Below are positions 44,690 to 53,315 of a stretch of 64,000 bases of DNA, piece after piece (the first letter of the stretch is position 1; every line of letters begins with the position of its first letter). Under the pieces are notes generated by a model. The model was not told where the DNA came from, ran no database searches, and saw only the letters and a program-made list of their open reading frames with translations. This DNA is from Vibrio qingdaonensis (GTDB taxonomy: Bacteria; Pseudomonadota; Gammaproteobacteria; Enterobacterales; Vibrionaceae): assembly GCF_026191675.1 (NCBI RefSeq), contig NZ_JAKRRY010000027.1, positions 1 through 64,000 of the forward strand, in the 5' to 3' direction. A program made the translations under genes and the position numbers.

Positions 44690-45208
44690 TTACCCTCTTC
44701 GGTGTTTTCTTTTGCCTTTAAACTTACGTTCCTTAAAAGGCATTGCGAGAGAAGCAAATTCTTTCATCGCACGACGATAAACATCACGCTTAAAAGAGAC
44801 CACTTGCCTAACAGGATACCAATAACTTACCCAACGCCAACCATCAAACTCAGGGGTACTACCACGCTGCATATTAATTTTAGATTCATCACAATCTAAA
44901 CGCAGTAAGAACCATTTCTGTTTTTGTCCAATACAGACAGGTTTCGAGTCCCAACGAACCAATCGTTTCGGTAGCTTATACCTTAGCCAATGGCGACTAA
45001 CACCGACAATTTTTACATCATCTTTTGTTAACCCGACTTCTTCATATAATTCTCGGAACATGGCCTGCTCAGGGGATTCACCTTCGTCAATACCGCCCTG
45101 AGGAAACTGCCATGAGTGTTGCCCGTATCGTTTAGCCCAGAAGACCTGACCATGGTTGTTACAGATTACAATACCCACATTTAGTCGGTAACCATCGCCA
45201 TCTATCAC
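44690..45208 (-). CDS. rppH: RNA pyrophosphohydrolase RppH
   Basis: RppH removes pyrophosphate from the 5' end of mRNAs and so triggers RNase E decay. The 172-residue Nudix protein shows the intact Nudix box GGIDEGESPEQAMFRELYEE and the WQFPQGG lead-in. The C-terminus is basic (KERKFKGKRKHRRG). The start is GTG with GAGG upstream. It is first in the rppH-ptsP operon; the DnaA-box region lies directly upstream. Confidence 0.95.
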   Translation of the reverse strand: MIDGDGYRLNVGIVICNNHGQVFWAKRYGQHSWQFPQGGIDEGESPEQAMFRELYEEVGLTKDDVKIVGVSRHWLRYKLPKRLVRWDSKPVCIGQKQKWFLLRLDCDESKINMQRGSTPEFDGWRWVSYWYPVRQVVSFKRDVYRRAMKEFASLAMPFKERKFKGKRKHRRG

Positions 45209-45827
45209 TGGCCAACCTCAATTAAATTTTCATTACCTTGATTTTTCCACATATCCCCAAGTTGAGCAAACGTAGACATCCGTAAATTTGAACATTTACC
45301 AGTTAATCGAACTTCTATGGATAAGTTTTACCCATTACAGAACTTATCAACACCACAATGAGACCTAGACCACATTTATTCACCTTTTCTGTGAATAACC
45401 ATGTGAAGAATCTTTGATCTTCTACTCTAACTCGTCAGTACTTTCTTACGAACAGGAAAAACAAAAACTGGAAACAAAAAATAAAGCCTTAAATAACAAA
45501 GAATTAAATCAAACCCAGCAAAATACAATCGTTTATCGTTCTGTATTTTAAAGCTGGATCTCAGATCGGTTAAAGATCAACCAAAGACGAGTTTATCCAC
45601 ACCAAGCAAGCTAACAATTTTATCAATCACGAATAATCAAGCACTACTTTCAAGGTGACACCTGTTTATTCATACAGAAAACCGTGAGCAAAAGAAATTA
45701 AAAATCAAACTGTGGATAACTAATACATCGATCTAAATCACCACTCTTGTGATCTTTTTTTGTACAGGCAGTCTCTAAACTCCATGGTAAACTAAACTGG
45801 TCATTCATCTTTATTACATTCATTACT
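45209..45827. promoter_or_regulatory. DARS2-like region: cluster of DnaA boxes between rppH and mutH
   Basis: There is no gene in these 619 bp. DnaA-box-like 9-mers are TTTTCCACA (45243), TATGGATAA (45316, minus), TTATCAACA (45344), TTATTCACC (45376), TGTGAATAA (45390, minus), TTATCCACA (45593), TTATTCATA (45666) and TGTGGATAA (45711, minus). Two are perfect matches to TTATCCACA. Boxes at 45376 and 45390 face each other 5 bp apart. In E. coli the DnaA-reactivating sequence DARS2 lies in this same mutH-rppH intergenic region, so this is its probable counterpart. Confidence 0.7.
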
Positions 45828-46502
45828 ATGAAAGCAACCCCAACATCTGAAGCCGAATTGATGGCTCGAGCCCGAAATATTGCAGGCCTGACATTTGGTG
45901 AACTCGCACAAGAAGCGGAAATGAACGTTCCAGAAACGCTGAAACGGGATAAAGGTTGGGTTGGACAGTTATTGGAATGGCACCTTGGTGCAAAAGCGGG
46001 AAGTAAGCCAACCCAAGATTTTCCAGAAATTGGTATAGAGCTAAAAAGCATTCCTATTAGTTATGCAGGTACACCACTAGAATCCACGTTCGTCTGTGTT
46101 GCTCCGTTGGTGGGTGTTCACGGTCTAACATGGGAGCGCAGCCACATTCGCAATAAACTATCGCGCGTCCTTTGGTTGCCGGTAGAGGGCGAAAGAGAAA
46201 TTCCAGTCGCAGATCGACGCGTGGGATCCCCGCTAATTTGGAGCCCATCAACAGAAGAAGAATTGATGCTAAAAAATGACTGGGAAGAGTTGATGGAGCA
46301 CATCACCCTAGGTCAAATCAATCAACTGACTGCGCACAGTGGTGAAATTTTGCAAATACGACCAAAAGCCGCTAACAGCCGCGTAACGACCGGCGCTTAT
46401 GGAGCAAACGGACAACCGATTAAAACCTTACCGCGTGGTTTCTACCTAAGAGCTAAGTTCACGGCCTACATTCTTGAGACTTACTTTAGTCATTCAGTGT
46501 AG
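45828..46502 (+). CDS. mutH: DNA mismatch repair endonuclease MutH
   Basis: MutH nicks the unmethylated strand at hemimethylated GATC sites after activation by MutS/MutL. The 224-residue protein has the catalytic D-E-K signature in PTQDFPEIGIELKSIP (Asp, Glu and Lys spaced as in E. coli MutH). The presence of MutH implies Dam methylation in this organism, as expected for Vibrio. Its last 9 nt overlap the convergent DUF6482 gene. Confidence 0.95.
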   Translation: MKATPTSEAELMARARNIAGLTFGELAQEAEMNVPETLKRDKGWVGQLLEWHLGAKAGSKPTQDFPEIGIELKSIPISYAGTPLESTFVCVAPLVGVHGLTWERSHIRNKLSRVLWLPVEGEREIPVADRRVGSPLIWSPSTEEELMLKNDWEELMEHITLGQINQLTAHSGEILQIRPKAANSRVTTGAYGANGQPIKTLPRGFYLRAKFTAYILETYFSHSV

Positions 46503-46802
46503 TTTCAGTTCAATGTCGCAGTAGCGATTCATTTCCCCCGCACTACCACACTCATCATAAGCGTTATGTAAACGAAGATAAGCCTTTTCAACACCCAGTT
46601 TTTGTAGCACTTCTTTTACTGAATCAAGGGATTCAAAATGAATAGGTTCATCGTCTTCCTTAATAGGTTCTAGTTTATGTTTATATTCCACTGCTAATAA
46701 ATAATGTGAAATATCAGCACAACCAATTACAAAGACTTTAGGTGGGGTATAGCTGTCTTTATGATACCCATGTAACCACCGATCGAGCTGATGTTTTTGC
46801 AT
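46494..46802 (-). CDS. DUF6482 family protein
   Basis: This is a 102-residue soluble protein, found widely in vibrios, of unknown function. It is rich in charged residues and has the segments VFVIGCADISHYLLAVEYKH and KAYLRLHNAYDECGSAGEM near the ends. No signal peptide or membrane segment is visible. The 3' end overlaps mutH by 9 nt in convergent orientation. AGGCGG lies upstream of the ATG as a Shine-Dalgarno. Confidence 0.75.
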   Translation of the reverse strand: MQKHQLDRWLHGYHKDSYTPPKVFVIGCADISHYLLAVEYKHKLEPIKEDDEPIHFESLDSVKEVLQKLGVEKAYLRLHNAYDECGSAGEMNRYCDIELKLH

Positions 46803-46957
46803 ATTCCGCCTCCTTTACTCATCTATTTAGATAATGCTTTAATTCTTTATTAATAAACTACAGTTTAGTAAAAGAAATTCAGAAGTGTCGGAATTAAACT
46901 GAAGTTTTAGATAAAAGCGGTATAGTGAAAGAAAACCATCGTAACAAGGAAGGCTCA

Positions 46958-47992
46958 ATGAAATATCATGTACTCCCTCATTCCTCTCTTGAAGTCAGTA
47001 AAATTGCGCTCGGTACAATGACGTTTGGTGAGCAAAATACTAAAAAAGACGCATTTGGCCAGCTTGATTTTGCTCTAGAGCGCGGCGTCAACTTTATCGA
47101 TACCGCCGAAATGTACCCTGTTCCCCCTAACTCAACAACGCAGGGACTAACCGAAAGCTATATCGGTGATTGGTTATCTCAATCAGAGAAAAGGCAAAAG
47201 ATCATACTTGCAACTAAAGTCGCAGGCCCAAGATCCCTTCCTTATATTAGAGATAATATGAGTTTAGATCGTCGTAACGTCCATCAAGCCATCGACGATA
47301 GTCTCACACGGCTCAAAACTGACTATATCGATCTCTATCAACTTCATTGGCCTCAAAGACAAACGAACTGCTTTGGTCAATTAAATTACCCTTATCTGGA
47401 AGGGAATGAAGAAGTCTCTTTAATCGAGACATTAGAAGCACTCAATGAGTTAATTAACGCTGGAAAGATCCGTTATATAGGCGTTTCAAATGAAACCCCT
47501 TGGGGCGTCATGTCCTTGTTAAAGCTGGCTGAAAAACACAACTTACCGAGAATTGTTTCCATACAAAACCCTTATAACTTGCTCAATCGCAGCTTCGAAG
47601 TCGGTTTGTCTGAAATAAGCCATCACGAAGGCGTTGAACTGCTCGCGTATTCCCCTCTTGCCTTTGGATGCTTAAGTGGTAAGTACCTAAACGGTCAAAG
47701 GCCAAAAGGTGCTCGTTGTAGCGAGTTTGAACGCTTCGTTCGTTACTTTACACCTCAAGGAATTGAAGCAACGCAAGCGTATATTGATATCGCAAATAAA
47801 CATAACATTGACCCTTCACAAATGGCACTCGCATTTGTTAATCAACGTCCGTTTGTGGCATCAAATATTATTGGAGCCACAAATTTAGCTCAACTTGACG
47901 CAAATATTAATAGTATTGATATTACGCTTTCAGATGAACTTATGAGCGATATTCAAGAATTAGGGACACGCTATTCAAACCCGTGCCCCTAA
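46958..47992 (+). CDS. tas: NADP(H)-dependent aldo-keto reductase Tas
   Basis: This is a 344-residue aldo-keto reductase. It shows the AKR core: TAEMYPVPPN (Asp/Tyr active site), KVAGPRS (Lys), LYQLHWPQR (His), and a C-terminal NADP site. Its start (YHVLPHSSLEVSKIALGTMTFGEQ) matches E. coli Tas, which is encoded near mutH there too. The physiological substrate is unsettled; E. coli tas complements a tyrosine-auxotrophy reversion. The start at 46958 has AAGGAAGG upstream. Confidence 0.9.
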   Translation: MKYHVLPHSSLEVSKIALGTMTFGEQNTKKDAFGQLDFALERGVNFIDTAEMYPVPPNSTTQGLTESYIGDWLSQSEKRQKIILATKVAGPRSLPYIRDNMSLDRRNVHQAIDDSLTRLKTDYIDLYQLHWPQRQTNCFGQLNYPYLEGNEEVSLIETLEALNELINAGKIRYIGVSNETPWGVMSLLKLAEKHNLPRIVSIQNPYNLLNRSFEVGLSEISHHEGVELLAYSPLAFGCLSGKYLNGQRPKGARCSEFERFVRYFTPQGIEATQAYIDIANKHNIDPSQMALAFVNQRPFVASNIIGATNLAQLDANINSIDITLSDELMSDIQELGTRYSNPCP

Positions 47993-48048
47993 TTGACGTT
48001 AACATTTTGAGACTAAGCTCGTGCTCTGCTAACTAAGCAAAACTGCAT

Positions 48049-48080
48049 TTCTAGGCGGGCAATATACAACCCGCCTAGAA
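48049..48080. terminator. Hairpin between tas and the DUF1127 gene
   Basis: An 11-bp perfect stem, TTCTAGGCGGG/CCCGCCTAGAA, has a 10-nt loop and touches the DUF1127 stop. There is no T tract, so the terminator role is inferred from its convergent position. Confidence 0.6.
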
Positions 48081-48335
48081 TTACGTTGCTATTGTTGACC
48101 GTAACACCCTTCGAAGATGACGAGTTTTACGTTTGGCAACAACAGCAGGGGCAACCGTCACAGTGCCAAGTGGGCGCCCTTGGCTATCTAAACCAATATC
48201 TCGCAGCAAATGCTCATTGTGCAAAGGAAGCTGATAAGCATTACGGCGATAGCGACGTTTCCATTCTCTTTCTTCATGGTGAAGATCCGCTTTAATTAAC
48301 CAAGTAGCAAGAGTCAGATAAACAGATGTACGCAT
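48081..48335 (-). CDS. Small DUF1127-domain protein
   Basis: This is an 84-residue basic protein. The DUF1127 core is LPLHNEHLLRDIGLDSQGRP, preceded by an aromatic/charged helix (EEREWKRRYRR) and followed by a basic tail. Small DUF1127 proteins in other proteobacteria have RNA-binding or metabolic regulatory roles, but this one's role is not known. AGGAG precedes the ATG. A 41-codon gene with a strong RBS lies just upstream on the same strand. Confidence 0.75.
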   Translation of the reverse strand: MRTSVYLTLATWLIKADLHHEEREWKRRYRRNAYQLPLHNEHLLRDIGLDSQGRPLGTVTVAPAVVAKRKTRHLRRVLRSTIAT

Positions 48336-48370
48336 AATAGTGTCTCCTAATTTTACAAATATTGAGGAGA

Positions 48371-48419
48371 GAAATAGCGATCTAAAGAAAATTTTCAGTG
48401 ACTTTGAGACTGCTATTTC
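48371..48419 (-). other. Hairpin between the small ORF and the DUF1127 gene
   Basis: The inverted repeat GAAATAGC/GCTATTTC (48371-48378 with 48412-48419) encloses a second imperfect pairing, CTAAAG/CTTTGAG. It lies between two short same-strand genes and could be a processing or attenuation structure. This is inference from sequence only. Confidence 0.4.
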
Positions 48420-48442
48420 CGCAGCCTCTAGAGGTACGGATA

Positions 48443-48568
48443 TTAAAGTTTATTGGTATCAGACATAAATACAGGACTGGCTGAGAACAGCGCAATATGC
48501 ATCCATTGTCGTTTCATACACTCACGTGAAAGTGCGATAGTCTTGATAGTAATGTTACGATTCATCAT
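48443..48568 (-). CDS. 41-residue small protein (new small ORF)
   Basis: This ORF encodes 41 residues beginning MMNRNITIKTIALSREC and ending MSDTNKL. A consensus Shine-Dalgarno GGAGG lies 5 nt before the first ATG, stronger than most in this window. The predicted product is basic in its first half and hydrophobic at IALFSASPVF. It lies 107 bp upstream of the DUF1127 gene on the same strand, so both may share a transcript. I know no family for it. Confidence 0.55.
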   Translation of the reverse strand: MMNRNITIKTIALSRECMKRQWMHIALFSASPVFMSDTNKL

Positions 48569-48957
48569 TTACGCCTCCACGTTAACTTAATAATCCGAAA
48601 TAATTTGAATGGTATGAGCTTGAAACTCACGGTCAATTTTCAACCAAAGTGTCGCTATTTTCAACATAATTGTTACAAAAAAAAACAATAACATGAAATA
48701 TTCTATCTTCTTGCGACTAATCCACGCCAAGACGAAGCAATACATTACAGATGCAAGCTTTAGTAGTGATTAATTTCAATCAAACAGATAACAACCGAAT
48801 CAATGAAATAATTCCTTTGATAAAACACACTTCACAAAAATAATGTAATTTGAGGCTGAGAGCATACAAATAGCCATCCGACACACGCTAAAAACCGCTC
48901 ATACATTTTAAGTTGGCGTCAACATAAAGAACTGAATGTGCACAGTCTAGAATAGCG
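48569..48957. other. Gene-free A/T-rich stretch between the small ORF and vpsR
   Basis: These roughly 390 bp have no ORF with a ribosome-binding site that I can support. They are A/T-rich, with runs such as TTGTTACAAAAAAAAACAAT near 48670. This presumably holds the promoter of the leftward small genes. I could not pick a convincing -35/-10 pair. Confidence 0.4.
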
Positions 48958-48990
48958 GAAAAAAAACCATCGCGATCAAGCAATGGTTTA
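48958..48990 (-). terminator. vpsR terminator
   Basis: On the minus strand the stem AAACCAT/ATGGTTT is followed by a run of eight T residues, 21 bp after the vpsR stop. Confidence 0.7.
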
Positions 48991-49010
48991 TAACGAACGC
49001 CGGAGACTAA

Positions 49011-50339
49011 TTACAACGTTTCTTCCGCAATTAAATTGTGCTTATTTAACAAGCGGTACATCGTTGCTCGAGATATGCCTAACTCCTTGGCAGCAAGTGT
49101 CACCTGGCCATTGTGGCTGTCGAGTACCAATATGAGTGCATCTCGCTCAGAGCGCTCTCTAATACTCTTTAAGCTACGCTTGCCAGAGTAGGTGCCAGGT
49201 AATTCAAAGTGTTTTTTAGACAGCACTTCTTCTTCAGTCATTAGCACCGCTCGCTTAACTTGATTCAGCAACTCTTTTACATTTCCAGGCCAATGATAAT
49301 AAGTCAGTGTTTTAAGGGCGTCATCGTCAATCGATTTAACTGGGGAATTGAACTCTTTGGAGAACTGACCAATATAATGATTTACTAACAACCCAATATC
49401 GGTCGCCCGTTCTTTTAAGCTTGGAACATTAATCCTAAGAACGTTAATACAATGGAATAGCTCATCATTAAATAAACCGTCTCCGAGCGCTTTTTCTATA
49501 TCCGATGAATCAGCGGCCAATACTCGAATATCATAGTCTTTCCAGCCATTGACCGTCTCTACTTTACCTTCTTGATAAAACTTCAATAAGTTCATTTGTT
49601 GTTTAGGCTGTAAAGTAAATATGTCATTAAGCAGGATCGTCCCTCCCGCCGCCTGTTCAAGTAAGGAAACCTGATCTGGATTATGTAAGCCAAAAAACTC
49701 ATTTTCAAAGCGAGCATCCGAAAAGGCACGACAGTTAACCGATATAAAAGGTTTCTGTGAACGAGAAGAACAGCGATGAATCGCTTTCGCGACCGTCTCT
49801 TTTCCGCACCCCACCTCACCATGAATCATAATACTGACATCTGTGGGACCAATGCGCTTAATTTGGTCTCTCAATCGCCTTACTGGTAGCGATTGCCCTA
49901 CAAGACCAAGGTCGTGGTTATTACCATTATGCGGCCAGACTTTCTGCTCAAGTTTAAGCATACCAAGTTGATGGCCTATCGTGCCCATTAAGCGTGAATC
50001 TGGGATAGGGACAGTAAAAAAGTCGATACAGAAATTCACAATAAATTGGCATATGGTGTCTGAACTTAATTGAGACTCTCGAATAAAAGCAATCCACCTC
50101 ACCTGCTTATGGGTGCTCACCAGCTTTGCAATCCCATTTAAGCTAAAGTCATCTCGTGTTAAATCCACGATACCAATACAAGGACCTATTTCGGAGAAAA
50201 TGGCATCTGCTTTTCGTAAATCAGAACATTGCGTACACCGCCAACCAGCTTGTTCTAAAACTGATAACCATGGCTCGTAGGTCCCCCCCACTACCACTAA
50301 AGCGCCGGGGATGGAATCCATCTTAAACTCGGTTCCCAT
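49011..50339 (-). CDS. vpsR: Biofilm regulator VpsR (sigma-54 activator-like, c-di-GMP responsive)
   Basis: VpsR activates exopolysaccharide and biofilm matrix genes in vibrios in response to c-di-GMP. The 442-residue protein has a receiver-like N-domain with Asp59 (GIVDLTRDD), an AAA+ domain (Walker A GEVGCGKE at 174-181) and a C-terminal Fis-type HTH (VTLAAKELGISRATMYRLL). The GAFTGA loop that contacts sigma-54 is replaced by GLHNPDQ. The Walker B reads ILLNDI rather than LFLDEI. Both fit known VpsR proteins, which work with sigma-70 RNA polymerase. It lies between tas and lysS, as in V. cholerae. Confidence 0.9.
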   Translation of the reverse strand: MGTEFKMDSIPGALVVVGGTYEPWLSVLEQAGWRCTQCSDLRKADAIFSEIGPCIGIVDLTRDDFSLNGIAKLVSTHKQVRWIAFIRESQLSSDTICQFIVNFCIDFFTVPIPDSRLMGTIGHQLGMLKLEQKVWPHNGNNHDLGLVGQSLPVRRLRDQIKRIGPTDVSIMIHGEVGCGKETVAKAIHRCSSRSQKPFISVNCRAFSDARFENEFFGLHNPDQVSLLEQAAGGTILLNDIFTLQPKQQMNLLKFYQEGKVETVNGWKDYDIRVLAADSSDIEKALGDGLFNDELFHCINVLRINVPSLKERATDIGLLVNHYIGQFSKEFNSPVKSIDDDALKTLTYYHWPGNVKELLNQVKRAVLMTEEEVLSKKHFELPGTYSGKRSLKSIRERSERDALILVLDSHNGQVTLAAKELGISRATMYRLLNKHNLIAEETL

Positions 50340-50503
50340 TACATCATTCCTTATTATTACTTTTAGGATTCAACTGGTTAATTCTATTGAATAGGACTAT
50401 TCTCACAAGGTAACTCTTACATTATTGCCGACTTTACCTGTCTCATATTTAAGACTAGTGCACAGTTTTTTATTTTTCTACAAAAGTTCTTGATTTTTTG
50501 GCA

Positions 50504-50531
50504 TAAAAAAAGCCTCTCAATAGAGAGGCTT
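50504..50531 (-). terminator. prfB-lysS terminator
   Basis: The stem AAGCCTCTC/GAGAGGCTT with a 4-nt loop has a T tract on the minus strand, 22 bp after the lysS stop. Confidence 0.88.
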
Positions 50532-50552
50532 AAAATATTTATTGCCAGTTAA

Positions 50553-52070
50553 TTACTGCTGAGGACGCATCGCTGGGAACAAAATAACGTCACGAATAGT
50601 ATGAGTATTCGTAAACAGCATAGCCAAACGGTCAATACCGATACCCTGACCCGCCGTTGGCGGCAAACCGTGCTCTAGCGCGGTAATGTAGTCAGCGTCG
50701 TAGTACATTGCTTCATCATCACCCGCATCTTTTGCATTCACTTGCGCTTTAAAGCGTGCATCTTGATCTTCTGCATCATTTAGCTCAGAGAAACCATTTG
50801 CCACTTCACGACCGCCGATAAAGAACTCGAAACGGTCAGTAAAGAACGGGTTATCATCGCTACGACGAGCCAATGGCGAAATATCTGCTGGGTAGCCAGT
50901 AATAAACGTTGGTTGCATCAACTGAGGCTCAGCTGTCTCACCAAAGATTTCTTCTAGTAGCTGACCGCATGTCCAGAACGTTTCAACATCGACATGGACC
51001 GATTTAGCAATAGAAACCATAAGCTCACGATCTTGCAAATCTGCTTCGGTTAGCGCTTGGATTTGCGCATGATCTGGGTTGTACTGCTTAATCGCGTCAA
51101 ACATACTTAGACGTGCGTAAGTACCACCAAACTCAACCGTTTCATCACCGTATGGCATTGATGTAGAGCCCAGCACATCCATTGCTGCCGTGCTTAGCAT
51201 CTCTTCAGTCAAATCCATAAGATCTTTGTAGTCTGCGTACGCTTGGTAGAATTCCATCATGGTGAATTCAGGGTTGTGACGAGGAGACAGACCTTCGTTA
51301 CGGAAGTTACGGTTAATCTCGAATACACGATCAAAACCACCGACAACCAAACGCTTCAGGTATAGCTCAGGCGCCACACGTAGATACATGTCGATATCCA
51401 ACGCATTATGGTGAGTCACGAATGGACGAGCTGTTGCGCCACCAGGGATCACGTGCATCATTGGCGTTTCAACTTCTAAGTAACCTTTTGAACTCATAAA
51501 GTTACGAATAGAAGACACCAGCTTAGAGCGAATAATAAATGCACTACGAGAATCTTCGTTAACGATCAAATCAACGTAACGCTGACGGTAACGCATTTCT
51601 TGATCCGTTAGACCGTGGAATTTCTCAGGTAGCGGACGAAGTGCTTTAGTTAGCAGTTCAAACTCTTCCATATTCACGTAAAGATCACCTTTACCTGACT
51701 TATGAAGTGCACCTTTAACACCAATGATGTCACCAATATCAAGACCTTGATATTTTTCTTTTAAAACCTTCTGAACATCTTTTGCTGCATAGGCTTGGAT
51801 ACGGCCAGAGGTCTCTTGAATCGCTAGGAATGGACCACGCTTTGCCATTACACGACCGGCAATAGACACAATGTGGTTCAGCTCTTCTAGCTCTTCTTTC
51901 GATTTTTCACCGAACTCAGCCTGCAGATCGCCAGCGAGATGCTCACGACGGAAATCATTTGGGTGGCCATTCGCTTTGCAGCTTTTGCGGATGTGATCCA
52001 GCTTGCTACGACGCTCAGCAATTAACTTATTTTCTTCTTGTAGATTTTCATTTTGAACAGCATCAGTCAT
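50553..52070 (-). CDS. lysS: Lysine-tRNA ligase, class II
   Basis: This is a class II LysRS of 505 residues. It has an N-terminal OB-fold anticodon-binding domain (about 60-175) and a catalytic core with motif 2 (FRNEGLSPRHNPEFTMME) and motif 3 (GQGIGIDRLAMLFT). The length matches E. coli LysS (505). It follows prfB by 30 nt, forming the conserved prfB-lysS operon. Confidence 0.97.
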   Translation of the reverse strand: MTDAVQNENLQEENKLIAERRSKLDHIRKSCKANGHPNDFRREHLAGDLQAEFGEKSKEELEELNHIVSIAGRVMAKRGPFLAIQETSGRIQAYAAKDVQKVLKEKYQGLDIGDIIGVKGALHKSGKGDLYVNMEEFELLTKALRPLPEKFHGLTDQEMRYRQRYVDLIVNEDSRSAFIIRSKLVSSIRNFMSSKGYLEVETPMMHVIPGGATARPFVTHHNALDIDMYLRVAPELYLKRLVVGGFDRVFEINRNFRNEGLSPRHNPEFTMMEFYQAYADYKDLMDLTEEMLSTAAMDVLGSTSMPYGDETVEFGGTYARLSMFDAIKQYNPDHAQIQALTEADLQDRELMVSIAKSVHVDVETFWTCGQLLEEIFGETAEPQLMQPTFITGYPADISPLARRSDDNPFFTDRFEFFIGGREVANGFSELNDAEDQDARFKAQVNAKDAGDDEAMYYDADYITALEHGLPPTAGQGIGIDRLAMLFTNTHTIRDVILFPAMRPQQ

Positions 52071-52100
52071 TTGAATGTACCCTGTTAAGTTGCTAAAAGC

Positions 52101-53199
52101 TTACAGACCTGATTTCAGGCTAGCTTCGATAAATTTGTCTAAATCACCATCAAGAACCGCTTGTGTATTACGGTTTTCAACGCCTGTTCTTAAATCTTTG
52201 ATTCGTGAGTCGTCTAATACGTATGAGCGTATTTGGCTGCCCCAACCGATATCTGATTTTGCATCTTCGTTCGCTTGTTTTTCAGCGTTCTGTTTGTGAA
52301 CTTCTAACTCAAACAGTTTCGCTCGAAGCTGCTTCATCGCTTGATCTTTGTTCTTATGCTGAGAACGATCATTTTGACACTGAACCACGGTATTGGTTGG
52401 CACGTGGGTAATACGTACCGCCGACTCTGTGGTATTGACGTGCTGACCACCCGCGCCAGACGCACGGTATACGTCGATACGAAGATCAGAAGGATTAATG
52501 TCGATCTGAATGTTGTCATCAATCTCAGGATAGATAAACGCAGAAGCAAAAGAGGTATGACGTCGGCCACTTGAGTCAAATGGTGATTTACGAACAAGGC
52601 GATGCACACCCGTTTCAGTCCGTAGCCAGCCGTATGCGTATTCCCCGCTAATACGGACCGTCGCCCCTTTCAAACCAGCCACATCACCGTCAGACACTTC
52701 AATGACTTCCGTCTTAAAGCCTTTGGCTTCCGCCCAACGCAAGTACATGCGCAGCAGCATTGATGTCCAATCTTGTGCCTCAGTACCACCAGAACCCGAT
52801 TGCAAATCGATATAGCAATCAGACGCATCGTGGTCACCAGCAAACATACGACGAAACTCAAGCTTTTCAAGCTTCGCTTCTAGCTCTGCCAATTCTGGCT
52901 CAATTTCGTCAAAGGTTTCTTGGTCTTCTTCTTCAACCGCAAGCTCGAGTAATCCAGCAACATCCTCAACCCCTTGGTCAAGTATATCGATAGTCTCGAC
53001 GATCGCTTCAAGTGATGAACGTTCTTTACCCAGCGCTTGTGCGCGCTCTGGCTCATTCCATACATCTGGTTGTTCTAGTTCTGCGTTGACTTCTTCTAGA
53101 CGCTCTTTCTTGGCATCATAGTCAAAGATACCCCCTCAGGATATTCGTGCGCTCAGTCACGTCCTGTAGGCGATTTTTAATAGGATTGATTTCAAACAT
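52101..53199 (-). CDS. prfB: Peptide chain release factor 2 (programmed +1 frameshift)
   Basis: RF2 terminates translation at UGA and UAA. The gene is in two frames: 25 codons from ATG 53199 to CTT (53125-53127), an in-frame TGA (53122-53124), then 340 residues in the +1 frame starting GAC (53123). This yields the standard 365 residues. The SPF tripeptide (VRKSPFDSSGRRH) for stop recognition and GGQ (SGAGGQHVNTTES) for peptide release are intact. The frameshift is autoregulatory: low RF2 slows decoding of the UGA and favours shifting. Gene order xerD-dsbC-recJ-prfB-lysS is that of E. coli. Confidence 0.97.
53121..53136 (-). other. prfB programmed frameshift site
   Basis: On the minus strand the slippery stop CTTTGAC (53121-53127) is preceded at 3-nt spacing by an internal Shine-Dalgarno AGGGGG (53131-53136). 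The AGGGGGTATCTTTGAC block equals the E. coli RF2 site. This explains why no single ORF covers the whole gene; it is not a pseudogene. Confidence 0.95.
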
Positions 53200-53297
53200 A
53201 TTCGCTCAGCATTTATGAGTAGAATTTAACCGAAGAATTCTACTCAAAAATGTGATGAAGATACAGAAAAATATCGATTTAGCTTGCGGTTTTCAAA

Positions 53298-53315
53298 GAG
53301 CCTCTATCGAGGCTC
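53298..53315 (-). terminator. Hairpin at the 3' end of recJ
   Basis: The stem GAGCCTC/GAGGCTC with its loop overlaps the recJ stop codon. The T tract after it is interrupted (TTTGAAAA), so termination may be partial. Confidence 0.45.

Noticed and set aside
45209..45827. Replication origin
   Set aside because: There are many DnaA boxes, but no AT-rich 13-mer array that I can define and no dnaA/gidA or rctB neighbour. The mutH-rppH location fits DARS2 instead.
52101..53199. prfB as a frameshifted pseudogene
   Set aside because: The frame change occurs exactly at the known programmed CTTTGAC site, with the upstream AGGGGG stimulator.
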